Shown piece after piece: positions 1 through 12,150 of a stretch of DNA of 64,000 bases; positions within the stretch are counted from its first letter, which is position 1, and every line of letters starts with the position of its first letter. A program made the position numbers and the translations under genes. Origin of the DNA: Liopterus haemorrhoidalis (Eukaryota > Arthropoda > Insecta > Coleoptera > Dytiscidae). The stretch lies in assembly GCA_963971575.1 (NCBI GenBank), contig OZ020616.1, positions 28,934,306-28,998,305 of the forward strand, read 5' to 3'. The notes under the pieces are model-generated. The model saw only the letters and a program-made list of their open reading frames with translations, was not told the origin of the DNA and searched no databases.

Positions 1-17
1 TAGGTTGAGAACTACTG
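1..17. mobile_element. right terminus of a hAT-like element, cut by window edge
   Basis: The first bases read GGTTGAGAACTACTG, which is the reverse complement of the CAGTGGTTCTCAACC-type terminus seen on several hAT elements in this window. The rest of the element lies outside. Confidence 0.4.
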
Positions 18-1380
18 TGCCATAGCATAGCGAAATGGTAAATCCACTGCCACCATATGTGTTTATAGAAATAATCGAAGCGGTGCGTATTGTAGTCTAC
101 AATGACAAAAGAATTAAATTGCTTCTATAGCGTTGTATCTCTTAATCTCGGTATAGTACAAATCGCACTATATCGATTTTCTTCTGGATTCAATTTATCA
201 CAAAATAGCGAAAAGCGAATTGAAATTAAAAAAAATAATTGTATTTCGTTATTTTCTTATTATGGATTGTAAATAAAAACTAGTAACAATAGCAACCAAT
301 CATCGTTTTGTACCCACTTCCATTTTTAATTTCTTAATATTAATTAATCTGTCAAAAAGTAAGCAATTAGCAAAAAATGTTTACAAACTTTCTTTATTAT
401 TTTCATACTCCTGAAAAACTAGGTTAATGACCTCTCAATATCTTTTTCCCTGTTATATAGCTGGTGTTGATTGAAAAACTCCCGAGTTTTAAATTAATTT
501 TCCAGATTTTCAAGATTTTTAATAACACTTCCCCTCTTCACAGTTGCGTTTTTCTTACATAATATATTCCCTATCCTCTTTAATCTCTTTTATTATTTAT
601 TTTAATATGCATTTATTTCTACACGGTTATGTTTCTGTTATAGTTCAATGCGGGAGTGCATTTCATAAATTAACAATTTTTATTAGAAATCTCTATTTTG
701 TAGCTTCTGAAAGAATATATTTTTATGCTTTGAACATCAGTTAAGAGGTAGCTGATATTGCCAACCTGTCGATTCATTACAGGGGAAAAAAATTTAAAAT
801 GTCTTAGAATAGGGTCGTATGTCTGTGCAGAGTTTCACCATTTATAATTCACGCGAATTGCTGTAGCATCGGCAGGCAGCTTGAGAGCCGCGGACTGCGC
901 GTCTTGAATATCAATGCATTTAATAGACTCATGCCAGTGTAAATAATAAATGCAATTGCAGAATGAAAGCCGCCGACTACGACGGTAGTTGCGTTGTCGC
1001 CCTTCAGCTGGTCTTAAAACCAAAACCCTCCCTTTCATTGGCGGTTCGTGTGTTTTAAATTCAAGGGTGAGATATAAAATGTGTGATAAAATGACCTTTT
1101 AGCGGTCTTATTTGGTAATATAGAACGTTCAAGTTGGAAGTTACAACAGGCATTAAAGAAGATGTACTGAACGAGCATTCTTCCAACGAAATTCCCTAAG
1201 TGAATTGGAACATTTTTTAACGTAATACAACAATAAGTCAATCACTTAACTTCCGACATCTTAATTTATTAGGAGTAGCGCTGCTATTATTCTCACATGT
1301 GTATATTATTAACTACTTTTCATTTCCGGGTTTATATCATTATAGGATGATTATGGCTACTTTCAATGAAGATACATGTG
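18..1380. other. no gene recognised
   Basis: AT-rich sequence with only short open frames. A moderately GC-rich patch at about 830-1040 has no recognisable protein similarity in any frame. Confidence 0.4.
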
Positions 1381-1634
1381 GATATGTAACATATTTTTTA
1401 TCTATGCCGGCATTTCGCAGCGAAGACCCAGGACCTTTTTTTTGCTCTTCATTTGAATTTGGGAGGTGAGGACCTGTTTTTTTTTTTTTTTTGGCTTTTC
1501 ATTTGCTTTTGGGGAAGTAAATTTTTTTAGTTTACTTCATTTGCCACCAAGGACGCGGTAAACATTGCTACGGCTTTGATGGAATGTATTAACTTGGGGC
1601 GCCCGGAAGCGGAAAAGTTTGGGAACCACTTGAT
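1381..1634. repeat. T-tract minisatellite-like block ending in a hAT-type terminus
   Basis: Units of the form GAGGACC - long T tract - GCTCTTCATTT - GGGAG recur here and match the block at 53160-53335. The stretch finishes with GTTTGGGAACCACTTG, a hAT-like end, about 20 bases before the mariner begins. Confidence 0.4.
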
Positions 1635-1847
1635 CTATGCTATTAACAAGATATACGAGGCCTGTTTGATAAATCAGTGACTTCGAAATAAAAGATTTTT
1701 TTTTACCATTATGTGATTAATTTTTTAACATAGTCTTACATTTTGCTCGATACATTTTGCTCAACAATATTCTAAACTCTTAAACCCTTCCAAAACGCAC
1801 GATTTCTCAAAGTCTGGGTGTCTGTTTCAGCGTTAATGATTTCATGT

Positions 1848-3062
1848 TTAGAAAGAGAAAGAAGTGGCAGGGGTAAAATCTGGAGAATAATGCAGTTTGA
1901 TCATTTTGGCCGTTGCAATTGTGGACGAGTGAGCTGCATTGTCATGGTGGAACAGAACTTTTTTCTTCGCCAAATAGGGACGCTTTTTCTTCAATTCAGC
2001 TTGTACTCGATCCAATAAAGCGGCATAATAACGTCCTGTGATCGTTTTTTCCTTTTCTAGATAGTCGATGAAGATTATGCCTTGCATATCCCAGAATCGT
2101 GGCTGTGACCTTTCTGGCTGAGGGAACCCTTTTGCCTTCTTCTAGCCACGTTTGGCAAAAATAATCCACTATTTAGACCATCGGTTCCGAACCTGTGCTC
2201 CGCGTGCACTACTTAGAGGCTCCGCAGCCGTTCCAGAAAATAAAATAAATAAAAATTGAATCAAATCAAACGAATTAAAAATAAAAAACAGAATCAAAAT
2301 AAGAAAACTGGAAATTACATTCTGAACGAAAATGTAACAAGTTGAATGTATGTCCGAGTGATTTCAGACTCTAGCCGGCTTATGACTCAAGCTGGAATGT
2401 CATCGGGGAGATGCATTGTTGTTTGAATAATCTGTATGTATTTTAATTATTTGCTTCATTTTATAAAAAATAAAAAAAAACGTCTATCTATCAATAATTG
2501 AGCTGTGAAAGAGAAAGGTTAATTTATACTGAAATTTATAGAAAAAAAAATCTACCCCCTCCCCCGTTGCATTACTTCTAAACACCATTAATTTGTAAGA
2601 CATAGGGTAGGCCTAAGGGGCTCCGCCATAGAAATAGATTCTAAAAAGGGCTCCACAAGTCAAAAAGTTTGGAAACACTGATTTAGACTACTCTTTAATT
2701 TCTGGTGTGTAGTGATGGTTCCATATTTCATCCACGGTTATGAAACGCTGCAAAAACTCATTTGAATTGCTCTTGTACATGTCCAAACATTGCTTCGAAA
2801 TGGTCACGCGATTCCATTTTGAAAAAATCCATGAGACCAAAGATACAAGCCACACGTTCATTTGAGATGTTGATATTGACCATCTTGGCTATCTCGCGTA
2901 TCATCACTAGGCCAACACGATATCATGAATTTTATTGACCATTTCTTAAATTTTGACCATATTTGGATGTCCCGGACGCTTTGTATCATTCAGGTTGGTA
3001 CAACTACAACGAAATTCAGTCAACCACTTGTGAACCATTCCATGTGACGGAGCAGAGTTCCC
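1848..3062 (-). pseudogene. mariner transposase, broken
   Basis: Read on the minus strand, the first part encodes mariner helix-turn-helix sequence (HKWLTEFRCS, then REIAKMVNINISNERV and FKMESRDHFEAM). After the hAT MITE, the catalytic half follows (RVQAELKKKRPYLA, then FHHDNAAHSS with the second catalytic Asp). Several frameshifts, stops and the 502-bp insertion show that it is dead. The N-terminal residues are missing because a Helitron-like element replaced them. A functional protein of this family is about 345 residues and performs cut-and-paste transposition in the nucleus. Confidence 0.8.
2179..2680. mobile_element. non-autonomous hAT element (MITE) inside the mariner
   Basis: Both flanks carry the identical 8-bp duplication ATTTAGAC (2171-2178 and 2681-2688). 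The ends CATCGGTTCCGAAC and, inverted, CAGTGTTTCCAAAC are imperfect inverted repeats, followed by GC-rich subtermini mentioning CTCCGC. Length is 502 bp with no coding capacity. The 8-bp duplication is the hAT hallmark. Confidence 0.85.
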
Positions 3063-3069
3063 ATAATAC

Positions 3070-3756
3070 TTTTTACCGACCGTCAACATATATAAGGGAG
3101 GTATTGTGATCATACCGATTTTGACATTTCGAGATTTCGATGGATCTCCACGAATTGAGGTCCCTACATAACGTTTTGACTATTTTTAGCATGATTTCAT
3201 GTCTGTCGGTCTGTCTGTCCGTCCGTTTGTCTGTCTGTCCGTCCGTCCGTCCGTCCGTCCGTCCGTCCGTCTGTCTGTCTGTCTGTCTGTCTGTGTACAC
3301 GTGCAGAGCAAATTAGGCTAAAAGGATTTTTATGAAACTGCATATTTAAGCTTTTGACATCTATGACACGAGTTGGTCAACTTTTGGTAAAAATCGGTTG
3401 ACTAGAAATGGGAGTTTACTCGTGTCTATTTCAAGATTTTTGCGAATATTTAGTAACAGAAAAATATTTCGAAAAAATTTATTGAACAAAAGTTGCTATA
3501 AATGCAATAACTAATAACTAAATTTTATTTGAGACGTTTTATGATAAATCGAAAAATTTCGAAAAATTTCTGTAAAATTTTTAAAATTTTTTATTTGTCT
3601 CAATTTTTTCATACTTATATGTAACGTTTCCATGATCATGATAAATAATATCTCTATTAGAAAATATTAAGCCAAGTGATTTCTACTCTGCTGCTAGAAT
3701 GTATTTTATACAAGTACTTATGATGGCGGTCGGTCCTGTGGTGGCCACAGCTGATT
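3070..3756 (+). mobile_element. Helitron-like non-autonomous element, family X copy 1
   Basis: The 5' end begins TTTTTACCGACCGTCAAC and the matching subterminal inverted repeat GGCGGTCGGT lies near the 3' end. A stem-loop CTGTGGTGGCCACAG (3736-3750) and then CTGA-T follow. A (TGTC/TCCG)n tract occupies 3200-3293. Subterminal inverted repeats, an internal GTCY microsatellite and a 3' hairpin are the plan of DINE-1/Helentron-associated elements. The larger copy at 30288-39981 shares both ends. Confidence 0.6.
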
Positions 3757-3946
3757 TTTTCTATTGTAGCAAATAAACACGAACTTATCACCTTCCGATC
3801 ACTGTTAAAAATGTAAACTATTACACAGATTTACTAGAAACTTAATGTGCATGTCTACAAAGAATGGCAAATGTCAGAAATAATATCAAGATTGCGAACT
3901 GAGTGCCATCTTTTAACAAAATAACTGACTTATCAAACACCCCTCG

Positions 3947-6900
3947 TACATTATTACTGTTTAAAGAATTATACTTTGTCTAAAAGCTGGCCAAGTTGGG
4001 TATCACTATATTCCATTTCAAATAAGATAGCAGTATGTAAAGAGGTTTATCCTTGCTTGTAATTGGTAACTGGCGCCAATCCTAGGAGGCGCTGCGAAAA
4101 TGTGTTACAAAACGTAATTCTTTTAATTCATTATGCTATTAACTTTAATTGTGTGTTTGAGTGTTTACAAAAATGTTTAAATAAATATTTTAAATAATAC
4201 ATTTTATCACAGAATTCATTTCCTGACAAATTATACAAGGCGACAAACAGAAAGATGAGGCGCCAAAAAAATTATCATGCCCCGAGCGCTATTTAATCTC
4301 ACTACGCCACTGACTGAAACATCCAAAAACTGATTATTTTTGATGATGAATATGAATATCTGATTTACAATAAATATTTTGTCTGATGGATTTTTTCAAA
4401 TAAAAATTACTAAAGAAAACATTCCCAGTATTTCAAAATGAACAGTATCCCACATTTCATTGTTTACTTATATAGTTTAGCAGTTAGCGGGATATTACGG
4501 TAATGGATTAAACATGTTATTTTCGTTTTATTGTTAGGGTTAATTTACTATTCAGAAAGTCCTCCCATATGACAATGTTAAAAGTCCAGTTAACACACAT
4601 AGTTTTTTGTTCAACCGTAGCTAGTTAAATACTGTATGAGTAGCAGAGCGCACAGCGTAATTTGATTCTATGAAACTGTAACATTTGACGGAGACATTTC
4701 TCATTTATAGTTATTTTTAATTAACAGAATGTCGTCTGCTTTGTTAAAATAAGGGGAACAGTAAACTAATGCCTTTACTTTTACTTAGCAGACGCGAAGC
4801 TTGTTACCTTTCTGAAACAATCTAAATGCATAATTAGGTGTCCTGACAGCAGCTCGTTTGTTCACACTCATATTCCTCATAAAGTTTCGTATTCTTCAGA
4901 CAGTTACCCCTTGTGAATGTGTCCTCTCTCTGAAGTACATCATTTGTACATGCTTACATTTCTTTTTGCATTATTTATTTCTCTTGCTTTTTATTTATGC
5001 AATTATTTCGCATTCAAGAATTCTGTGTTCTGCAGCAAGTATTATCGTTTGAATGCATAATAATGAACTTTAAATTTATATAAATATTTATGTTAATTGA
5101 GCAGTTTTTTATTACATATAAACAGGAAAAGTACATCTTATAATAAATAACATAAATGAAATAACTCTTAATGGCGGTCTTAGTGTCGTAGGCAGTTTTA
5201 AACGCTACTATTGGTGTTGATGAGGTCGGTGGTAAAATGATAAGTGGACTGTATTTAAATAGTTTTTTATTGCAAAAGAAATATACACATGTTTTATGTT
5301 TTATTCAAAAATGTCACTTATGATTGTTTTCATACATACATAATAAATTTAGAAATTTAAAAAAAAAAAAAACATTTACTAAGTTACTGAACAATTCGCA
5401 TAGTATTTTGCAGGGGTTCCGCAACTTTAATTAAACGGTTTTATTGTGTTTTTTTTTTTATGATTCTGCTTGAAAACAATGATTTTGGTAAATTTTTAAA
5501 ATTGAATAAATTTAAATCTGAGGGTGTTACAAACTTCTTAATCACCATTTTCGTCATCAGTAGGTCATATTTATTCCAAAACAGCTATTTTTACTCGACA
5601 AAAAGATCAAATTTGTTGAGTAGTGATTATTATTTACTTCTTATATCACCTACCATTTAAATATACACTTTCTACTGTATTATTGGATTTTATGTTTATA
5701 ATGATTGCTAATAAAAGTTTATAATAAATAAATAAATAAGTAAGATTCAAAACAGCATATTGCTAATTATTCGATTAAATTTTTATTTATAATTTGCATT
5801 AAAAATTATATTAGGTAGGTATTGAATTATTTCAAAAAGTAAAATAGTATACCTACATTTAAAAAATATAGAAATATAGTCAGCTATAAAATATCAATTT
5901 TGATCAAGACTAAATTCAATAATAAACATCTAAATTATTATTTTGAAAATGTTAGACCTTAAAATTAAATTAAATACAGCCTAATGTGGCTTTTTGCCTT
6001 GTGGTTCCAAAGAAATATCATTTAAACTGTAGGGTTCCGCAGATGTAAGAAGATTAAAGACCACTGCTACGGACGTCACAGTTGAAAAATTCACCTTGTT
6101 GCCAATTCGTAATCTGTCAAAAAAAGTTAGGTTATATCGAACAACTTCTAAAAATATATTGAAAACCTATATTTCCTATGGAGGAAACCGATTTGTCGCG
6201 AAATTTATGGTTTATATTATATTAAGTGTGTAATGTAGTATTAAAAAAAAAAATAATAACAAATTTCAGTGTATAAGAATCATCAGAAATATTTGTTTTT
6301 AGAAATATGTCGTGTTCTTTTAATACTTTTTATACAATTTACTTTATATTTCGCCTGGTGTCACCTTGACACAACGGGTTCGGGAAACAAACTGAGTGTT
6401 CCGAGTCACACTGTTTAACTCCAGACCGCTCGAATAAACGCGTTTAGACCTTTTCTCGAACGCTCCGAGCTTGCTTCCTGTACTCACTAAATGATATCGG
6501 AAAGCAATGATAAAGAGTCAAATTTTTTATTATTCGAATAGAAATTTTTGAATTTCAGATCTTAGATACAATTTTGTTTCGAATAATGAATATTCAAACA
6601 TTATTTCCAGTCGAACAGTTTATTGCCACTAGCTGCAAGTGTAAATTGTAATGAGTACGCTAAAATTACTTTTCCTTTGCATTTGATGATAATAAACCGT
6701 TCTACGTAACCGACCTGTAGGTAAAAATTACAAAAAAAAATAAAGAACGTAACAAATGTAAATAGAACATATTTTATTAATCATATATAATATTTGTTTA
6801 TTGACCAAGATACAAAATTAAATATTGCTTTTGTTCACTTACATTACTAATTATAAAACCTTTTAAAATATACAAACACAATATACAGATAAAAGTACGT

Positions 6901-6990
6901 TATAGAAATATCACCCAACATGGAAAATACTTAAATATACAAACAGTTCAAATAAAGTAAAAATAAACAATTATTATTATAGCCAATTCG
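3947..6990. other. AT-rich sequence without a recognisable gene
   Basis: Only short random frames are seen. CTACGCCACTG near 4292-4306 looks like a hAT-type terminus (CAGTGGCGTAG inverted), and 5715-5745 ends in AATAAATAAATAAATAAG, a tail like that of non-LTR 3' ends. Neither can be extended into an element. Confidence 0.4.
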
Positions 6991-7011
6991 ACGCTAGCCG
7001 ACGCTAGTTCG

Positions 7012-7068
7012 AAGATGCCGACAGCTCTTAGCAGCCGCGATCGAAGGATGTTTTTGTCTCTTATTAAT
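7012..7068 (+). repeat. inverted copy of the transposase 5' end
   Basis: This stretch encodes MPTALSSRDRRMFLSLINY on the plus strand, nearly the same as the start of the minus-strand transposase at 8212-8267. It lies about 55 bp beyond that gene's 3' end, so the coding start is present at both ends in inverse orientation. Confidence 0.7.
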
Positions 7069-7124
7069 TATAAAACTACTACTACTACTACTTATTATTT
7101 TTCTACTAAATATAGAAAAATTTC

Positions 7125-8267
7125 TTACATTTTCACTAAATTTAGTAATTCTGCTTTTAGCATACTGATATCGCAATTTATTTTATTATCCCGCAGCCAC
7201 TGTTGAATATAAATAAACCTTTTTACTTGAAGAAGTTGGTGACTTGTTCTCAGTTACACTGTGGTAGCTGGCATTATCCATAACAATAACGGACGGTTCC
7301 TCTAAATTTGCGATCAATTGGTGTTGGAACCAATTAATAAAATTATTATGGTTCATCTCCCCCATGAAAGTCACCATCCTTTGTTTTGGAGACAAACACT
7401 AATGCTGCTCCTTCTACAAACCCTCCTTCACCTCCCGCATGAAGAACAATATATCAATAATTAAAACAAAAAAAATAAATAAAATAAAATAAAAATAAAT
7501 AAATAAAAATATATATGTATATATAGTTTTTTTTTTTTTATGCATTCTCTATTTAGATAAATATTATACTAGTAGAATAAGTTATTAAAAAATTCGAAAT
7601 CTGTACATACCTTGCTCCACCTACTTTGGATATTTTCATACTACGCCGATCTTGCCAAGAACGACGTACAGTCCTATCTTTGAAAATCCAGGTTTCATCA
7701 ATAAATATAAATTTTTAGAGTCCTTCTTGTTTTAACTTCACATATTCCTTAAGAAATTTTATTCTTTTCAGAACGATTTGGGGAAGTTCCATTAGACCGT
7801 CTTCGATCGTCCTTTTTATATTTAAAACCTATATTTCTTACATGCTCTCCTAAAATCAAATTAATTTGTTGTAATGTTGTGTCCTTACTATTACGGTACA
7901 TCTCATAAATTACATTACGTATCCCAACTGTTGTAAAATTGTCTAATTCTACAACAGATTTATTACGTGTTCGTTTCTTTTTCGGGCTACTGACAGTTTC
8001 ACCTCTCGCTTGTTGTGCTGCCATTTTATTTACTTTAGAAATACTGACATCTAAAGCAGCTGCAGCTCTCTAAAAAGTTAATTAACAATTATTTGTAGAA
8101 ATATATTCAAGTGAAAAGACCATAGATATAAACTAAATTTTATATTTACTCACATCTCTGACGCATTTCACATCCATTAAAGGTCCACCATTGTCTCGCT
8201 CTCTTTCAAAATAATTAATAAGAGACAAAACCATCCTTTGATCACGGCTACTAAGAGCTTTGGGCAT
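7125..8267 (-). pseudogene. IS630/Tc1-type DDE transposase gene with an intron, decayed
   Basis: The reading starts at ATG 8267 (MPKALSSRDQRMVLSL) and crosses a clean 84-bp GT-AG intron at 8070-8153. It continues through a basic helix-turn-helix region (AAALDVSISKVNKMAAQQ), the first catalytic Asp (FIDETWIFKDRTVRRSW, near 7700) and the second block (VIVMDNASYHSVTENKSP, near 7280). It ends in IQQWLRDNKIN and ELLNLVKM near 7125. A second interruption after GGAR, before HAGGEGGFVEGAALVF, may be another intron, but no AG acceptor is visible. At least two frameshifts break the catalytic half. DDE_3-type proteins of this kind are widespread in insects. It could be an old domesticated gene or a transposon copy. 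Confidence 0.65.
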
Positions 8268-8565
8268 TTTTACATTTAAATTACAAGTAAATTTAAAAAG
8301 AATAAAATATAACCTCACGGTTAATTTTAAGTACCTAAACGTCAACCAGACGTCAAAATAACGATTGAACAATCCAATTTAAAACCGACAACACTGTAAA
8401 AAACTACCAACATGAAATAAATAAATGTACTAACTGAGTTATGGATTGATGTTGATTAAAACATATCATAACGTTGGTACTTAAATTAACCAAGTGTGAC
8501 ATCATCTCACATTTATTGTGAATGGAGTTTAGCTTGGACTCTATTTATTGTCACTATACTCTATC

Positions 8566-8951
8566 TCAGAAAGACTGATAGTAATAAAATTAATTATTTG
8601 TAAAAAGTTATTGTTTTTTCACACAGAAGCGGCAATACAAAAGCGACAAAATATGAATAGTTCGAAATGAAATATTGTTAAAAACAACCAAGTGTGCCGC
8701 ACATATTATATGGGAATACGAACTAGGGTTAAAAACAATAGGTCATAAAAATTTGACCCTAAAATTTTGAGGAAAAATATGGTCAAAGGGGTGTGTTTAA
8801 TGATATGATAAATATGGTCACAGGCGTGCGTTTAATAAAATGATAAATAGTAATATAGAAATACACAAAACCAATTTAAACGTGTTTAAAATGTGCACGC
8901 CACTGGTAACTGCCTGACAAAATGATTTATTACTATCAGTCTTTCTGAGTT
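8566..8951. mobile_element. MITE with CTCAGAAAGACTGATAGT ends
   Basis: CTCAGAAAGACTGATAGTAA at 8566 is repeated inverted at the right end (ACTATCAGTCTTTCTGAG, to about 8951). The interior holds two tandem copies of a unit of about 40 bp (AAATATGGTCAMAGGSGTGYG, near 8775-8850). TA flanks are possible but not clean. Confidence 0.6.
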
Positions 8952-8961
8952 ATACTATAAC

Positions 8962-10340
8962 AAGTTTGTCATATAGTAAAACGTGCAACCGTTCAGACCT
9001 CTAAATTTAATACGTTGTTCCTTGTCGATTGTGGATATTTTTCTAAACTTATAGCTAGTGAGTTGTTTTAACGAGACAGACATATAAACTATCTTAGTCT
9101 ATCGGAGAGACCGTACATATTGTATGCCTTGGCCACAGTTTTTCATACAGATAGAAGAATACATGGATAACAATATATAGATATCTTGTTTACTTACGAA
9201 ACACTAAAAAAGGCAATAATGCTCTTTGGCATTCAGAGCTCTTAAATCAATAGTTTATAGCAGTGGTTCTTAACCTTTTTGAAGTCACGGAACACTTTTG
9301 ACCATAAGGTAAATTCGCGGAGCACCAAAATCAAAAAGGCAAAAAAACAAACAAATACATCGAAACAAACACATAATTTTTATTGAAAATTAAACATAAT
9401 TATTACATAACATAAGATTTTTTTTTCTAATTTGTACAATTTTTGATTTTGAATTTTTCGGCTGTTTTGCCGCCCCTAAAATGTTGTCGCCCTAGGCAGC
9501 CGCCTAAACTTGCCTAATAGTAGAAACGGCCCTGGAGGAGTTTAAAATACACCCAATACGAGTAAAACATAGGGAAAAATTGCTAAGCGATATGACATCT
9601 GGCGAGATTTTAAGCAACTACAGAAATAGACATTCTATCGCTTTTTACATTGAGTTATATCGGATCAAAATATATTTTTACATAAGTGTTGTTATTATAT
9701 TGTTACGTTTTGTTAAGTTGTATGTTATTTTATATAATTTTAAAATCAGTTTTAAATTGTTTTTACTGGTATCAAGTGATAATAAATGAAAAAAACCTTA
9801 AACTAAAGTGGATGATAAGACAAAAATCATGTCGAAGTCGAAATATTCGTACTTGTCATATGGTAAGACGTGAAACCGTTCAGACCTCTAAATTTAATAC
9901 GTTGTTCGTTGTGGATTGTGGATAATTTTCTAAACTTATAGCTAGTGAGTTATTTTAATGAGACAGACATATAAACATATTGGCTATCTCAGTCTATCAG
10001 TGACACCGTAGTTATCGTATGCCTTTACATAACCTAACAAAATGTCATCATTAACAAATCTCGCTCAAAATTACAAAGACGAACAGTAAATATGATCAAT
10101 TTAGGTAATTAGGTTAGGTTTAGTTAGTAAAAATCTAAGACAGCAGAATTATAAAAACGGTAATAGATAATAAACATTTTACGAAGTAACCGTAGTTGGT
10201 TTAAAGACACAGCTGTCGGACTATTCGTAACTCACTAATTTCCAAGAGCCGCAAACGCTACATCGAACGTTAAAACAATCAATTAAGCATATGCATAACG
10301 TACAGTGCAGAGTCAACTAATTTAAAGAGCTCTGAATGCA
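8962..10340. repeat. mosaic repeat G (partial copy then longer copy)
   Basis: The stretch 8962-9122 matches 9858-10010 (GTCATATGGTAAGACGTGAAACC ... CTATCTCAGTCTATC region). The longer copy runs from about 9123 to 10340 and is the inverse of 41608-42370. The copies share ATTCAGAGCTCTTAAAT at one end and TTAAAGAGCTCTGAATGC at the other as inverted repeats. A hAT fragment (9261-9849) interrupts the longer copy. Confidence 0.6.
9261..9849 (+). mobile_element. 5' fragment of the THAP-type hAT/P-like transposon
   Basis: It starts CAGTGGTTCTTAACCTTTTTG and matches, in reverse orientation, 54545-55119 through the noncoding leader to ATGTCGAAGTCGAAATATT. It then stops abruptly and repeat G resumes with about 35 bp of target missing, so it is a truncated copy. 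The first codons MSKSK are present. Confidence 0.65.
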
Positions 10341-12148
10341 GCTTTACACATTTTTCAAATAATTATTTAAAGAACCCATCTCTGAAGCAGACGTTCACCA
10401 ACGTTTATAAGGGGCAGATATGTCTTCTAACTGAAAGTGAACTCGCCCCAAGAATAAATGTTAGCTTCTGAGCACACTAAAAAAAAATGATTTCTGAGAA
10501 AAAATTCTAGGTCGCACCTGCGGTGAATCATTTTAATTAGCTATTTGAATTCGAATGTTTTCCCGTTCCCTTTTTTTTTTTTGCTCAGATAGAAATAATC
10601 CCACATGTTCATTTCTAACATGTAAAATTGAATTAATAAAAATCAGTGACGGTCGTCACTGATCAGATAGAAGGCAAGAAAATTAAAGGCAAGACATAGA
10701 AATTTAACAATGAAAACACTTGAAATTTCCTATAGAATAATCGTATTTAATCAATTTTTGAATTCAATCATTGAACAGTTAACATATAGATTATTAATAT
10801 AAGTTGTCTGATAGATATTTTGAGGGTGTAGACGTGAAAGTTTTGTAACAAAACAGGTGTGAAGAAAAAGTTAATTTTGGAAGATTAGTGAAGTGAAAGA
10901 AAAAGAGGAGGCGATAGGAAGAAGCGAATAGCAGTGGAGAAAGTGGAGAATTGTTATCCAGGAGGAAAGCCGAATGTATCCTTTATAATTCTATATAATA
11001 TAAAGTAAAATATTTAGAGGTTAAGTGTATCAAAAAAATATAAGTTGTCTGTAATGGTGATATCGCCCCTATTAAGAGACCAAATAAATATTAGTTTAAA
11101 ATGAAAAAATGAGGTAATCTTTGCAGAAAGAGTAAATTTTTGTTTACAATAGTTTCACATAGATTTACTGTTTCTGCAAAGATTTACCATGTCTTTCCAT
11201 TTGAATTTCTAATATTTTCAATATTTATTTGAACTCTTAATGGCGGCGATGGTGATGAAGTCTGGCCAATGGTGACGGCCAGACTTTTACTTTACAGTGT
11301 CTGTAAAACTATCAACGTAAAGTGCGTACAGCGCAGGCGCCCAAGTTTACAGCTAGGAAGATCAAATGATATTTTAGCATAAATCCAGCCCATGATATTA
11401 ACAAAATGTTTTGCACAAAAACCAAATAACGAAGAAAATAAATCTTGTATCCTTTTGAATATTAACCAAAATACACGGTAAGATATAAGATTAAGTCATG
11501 TTAAAGGTTATATATAATCCTCAAGCCGTCATTAGTTTGACAGTTCCTCTCCTATATTTATATCTTTTTTCTTTTCTCTAGAAGCAAACTGAAGCAACGA
11601 GAAAGAAAAATTAAGCAATATTTAACGTCATATTTTAGCCCAGTTTAATAATATAAGTTTGTGTAGAAAAATAAAAGCCTTTTTCAAACCCCCGGCGTCT
11701 AAAAATAATTACTGAAAACGCCAATAAACGAGAATATAAAACTAATGCAACTGCAGTTGCAATTGCATTACATCGCCGTCTTTCTTCCTTTTCTTTGGAA
11801 ATTTCAGTCGGCTTGAATTTTGGCCTCACTACGTTGTCAGGTTTTGTCATGTGTCTTGTATACCAATTCTTGTTAGTTCTTCCATATCCAGAGCTTAAGA
11901 GGCTTTCCCGCTACTCAACATGTGTATCATCCTTCATTTTCATCACGTGTCCTATCCTGTCTAATTGTCTCCTTCTCAATTCTTGTGTGATACTCGATCT
12001 CGAGTACAGTTCTCGAATAGGTTTGTTCTTGCGGATTTGCAATTTACCATTTATTTGAATGGGACCAAATATTCTGCGTAATATTTTATTTCGAAAACTT
12101 TGAAGTGTTGTCGATGTCGTTTTTTTTTTCCTCTCTCAATAATCAATT
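10341..12148. other. no gene recognised
   Basis: AT-rich. It contains the hairpin at 11113-11188 and a slightly GC-richer patch at 11240-11350. The open frames at 11635-12058 show no recognisable domains. Confidence 0.4.
11113..11188. repeat. near-perfect hairpin of about 25-bp stem
   Basis: GGTAATCTTTGCAGAAAGAG is answered inverted by CTGTTTCTGCAAAGATTTACC, with a loop of about 27 bases. It could be the core of a small MITE or a transcribed hairpin. Confidence 0.6.
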
Positions 12149-12150
12149 TA

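Larger units (their letters stand above)
1656..3946 (-). mobile_element. degenerate mariner transposon carrying two later insertions
   Basis: Terminal inverted repeats CGAGGCCTGTTTGATAA (left) and, read inward from the right, CGAGGGGTGTTTGATAA are each flanked by TA (1654-1655 and 3947-3948), the usual Tc1/mariner target duplication. Removing the hAT MITE at 2179-2680 and the Helitron-like insert at 3070-3756 leaves about 1.1 kb, slightly short of the usual 1.3 kb. The right-hand part holds the 5' leader; the start of the coding region was lost where the Helitron-like element entered. Confidence 0.8.

Noticed and set aside
3073..3300. DRQTD-rich open frame; similar ones at 45304 and 46936
   Set aside because: They read through TGTC/CAGA microsatellites inside Helitron-like elements.
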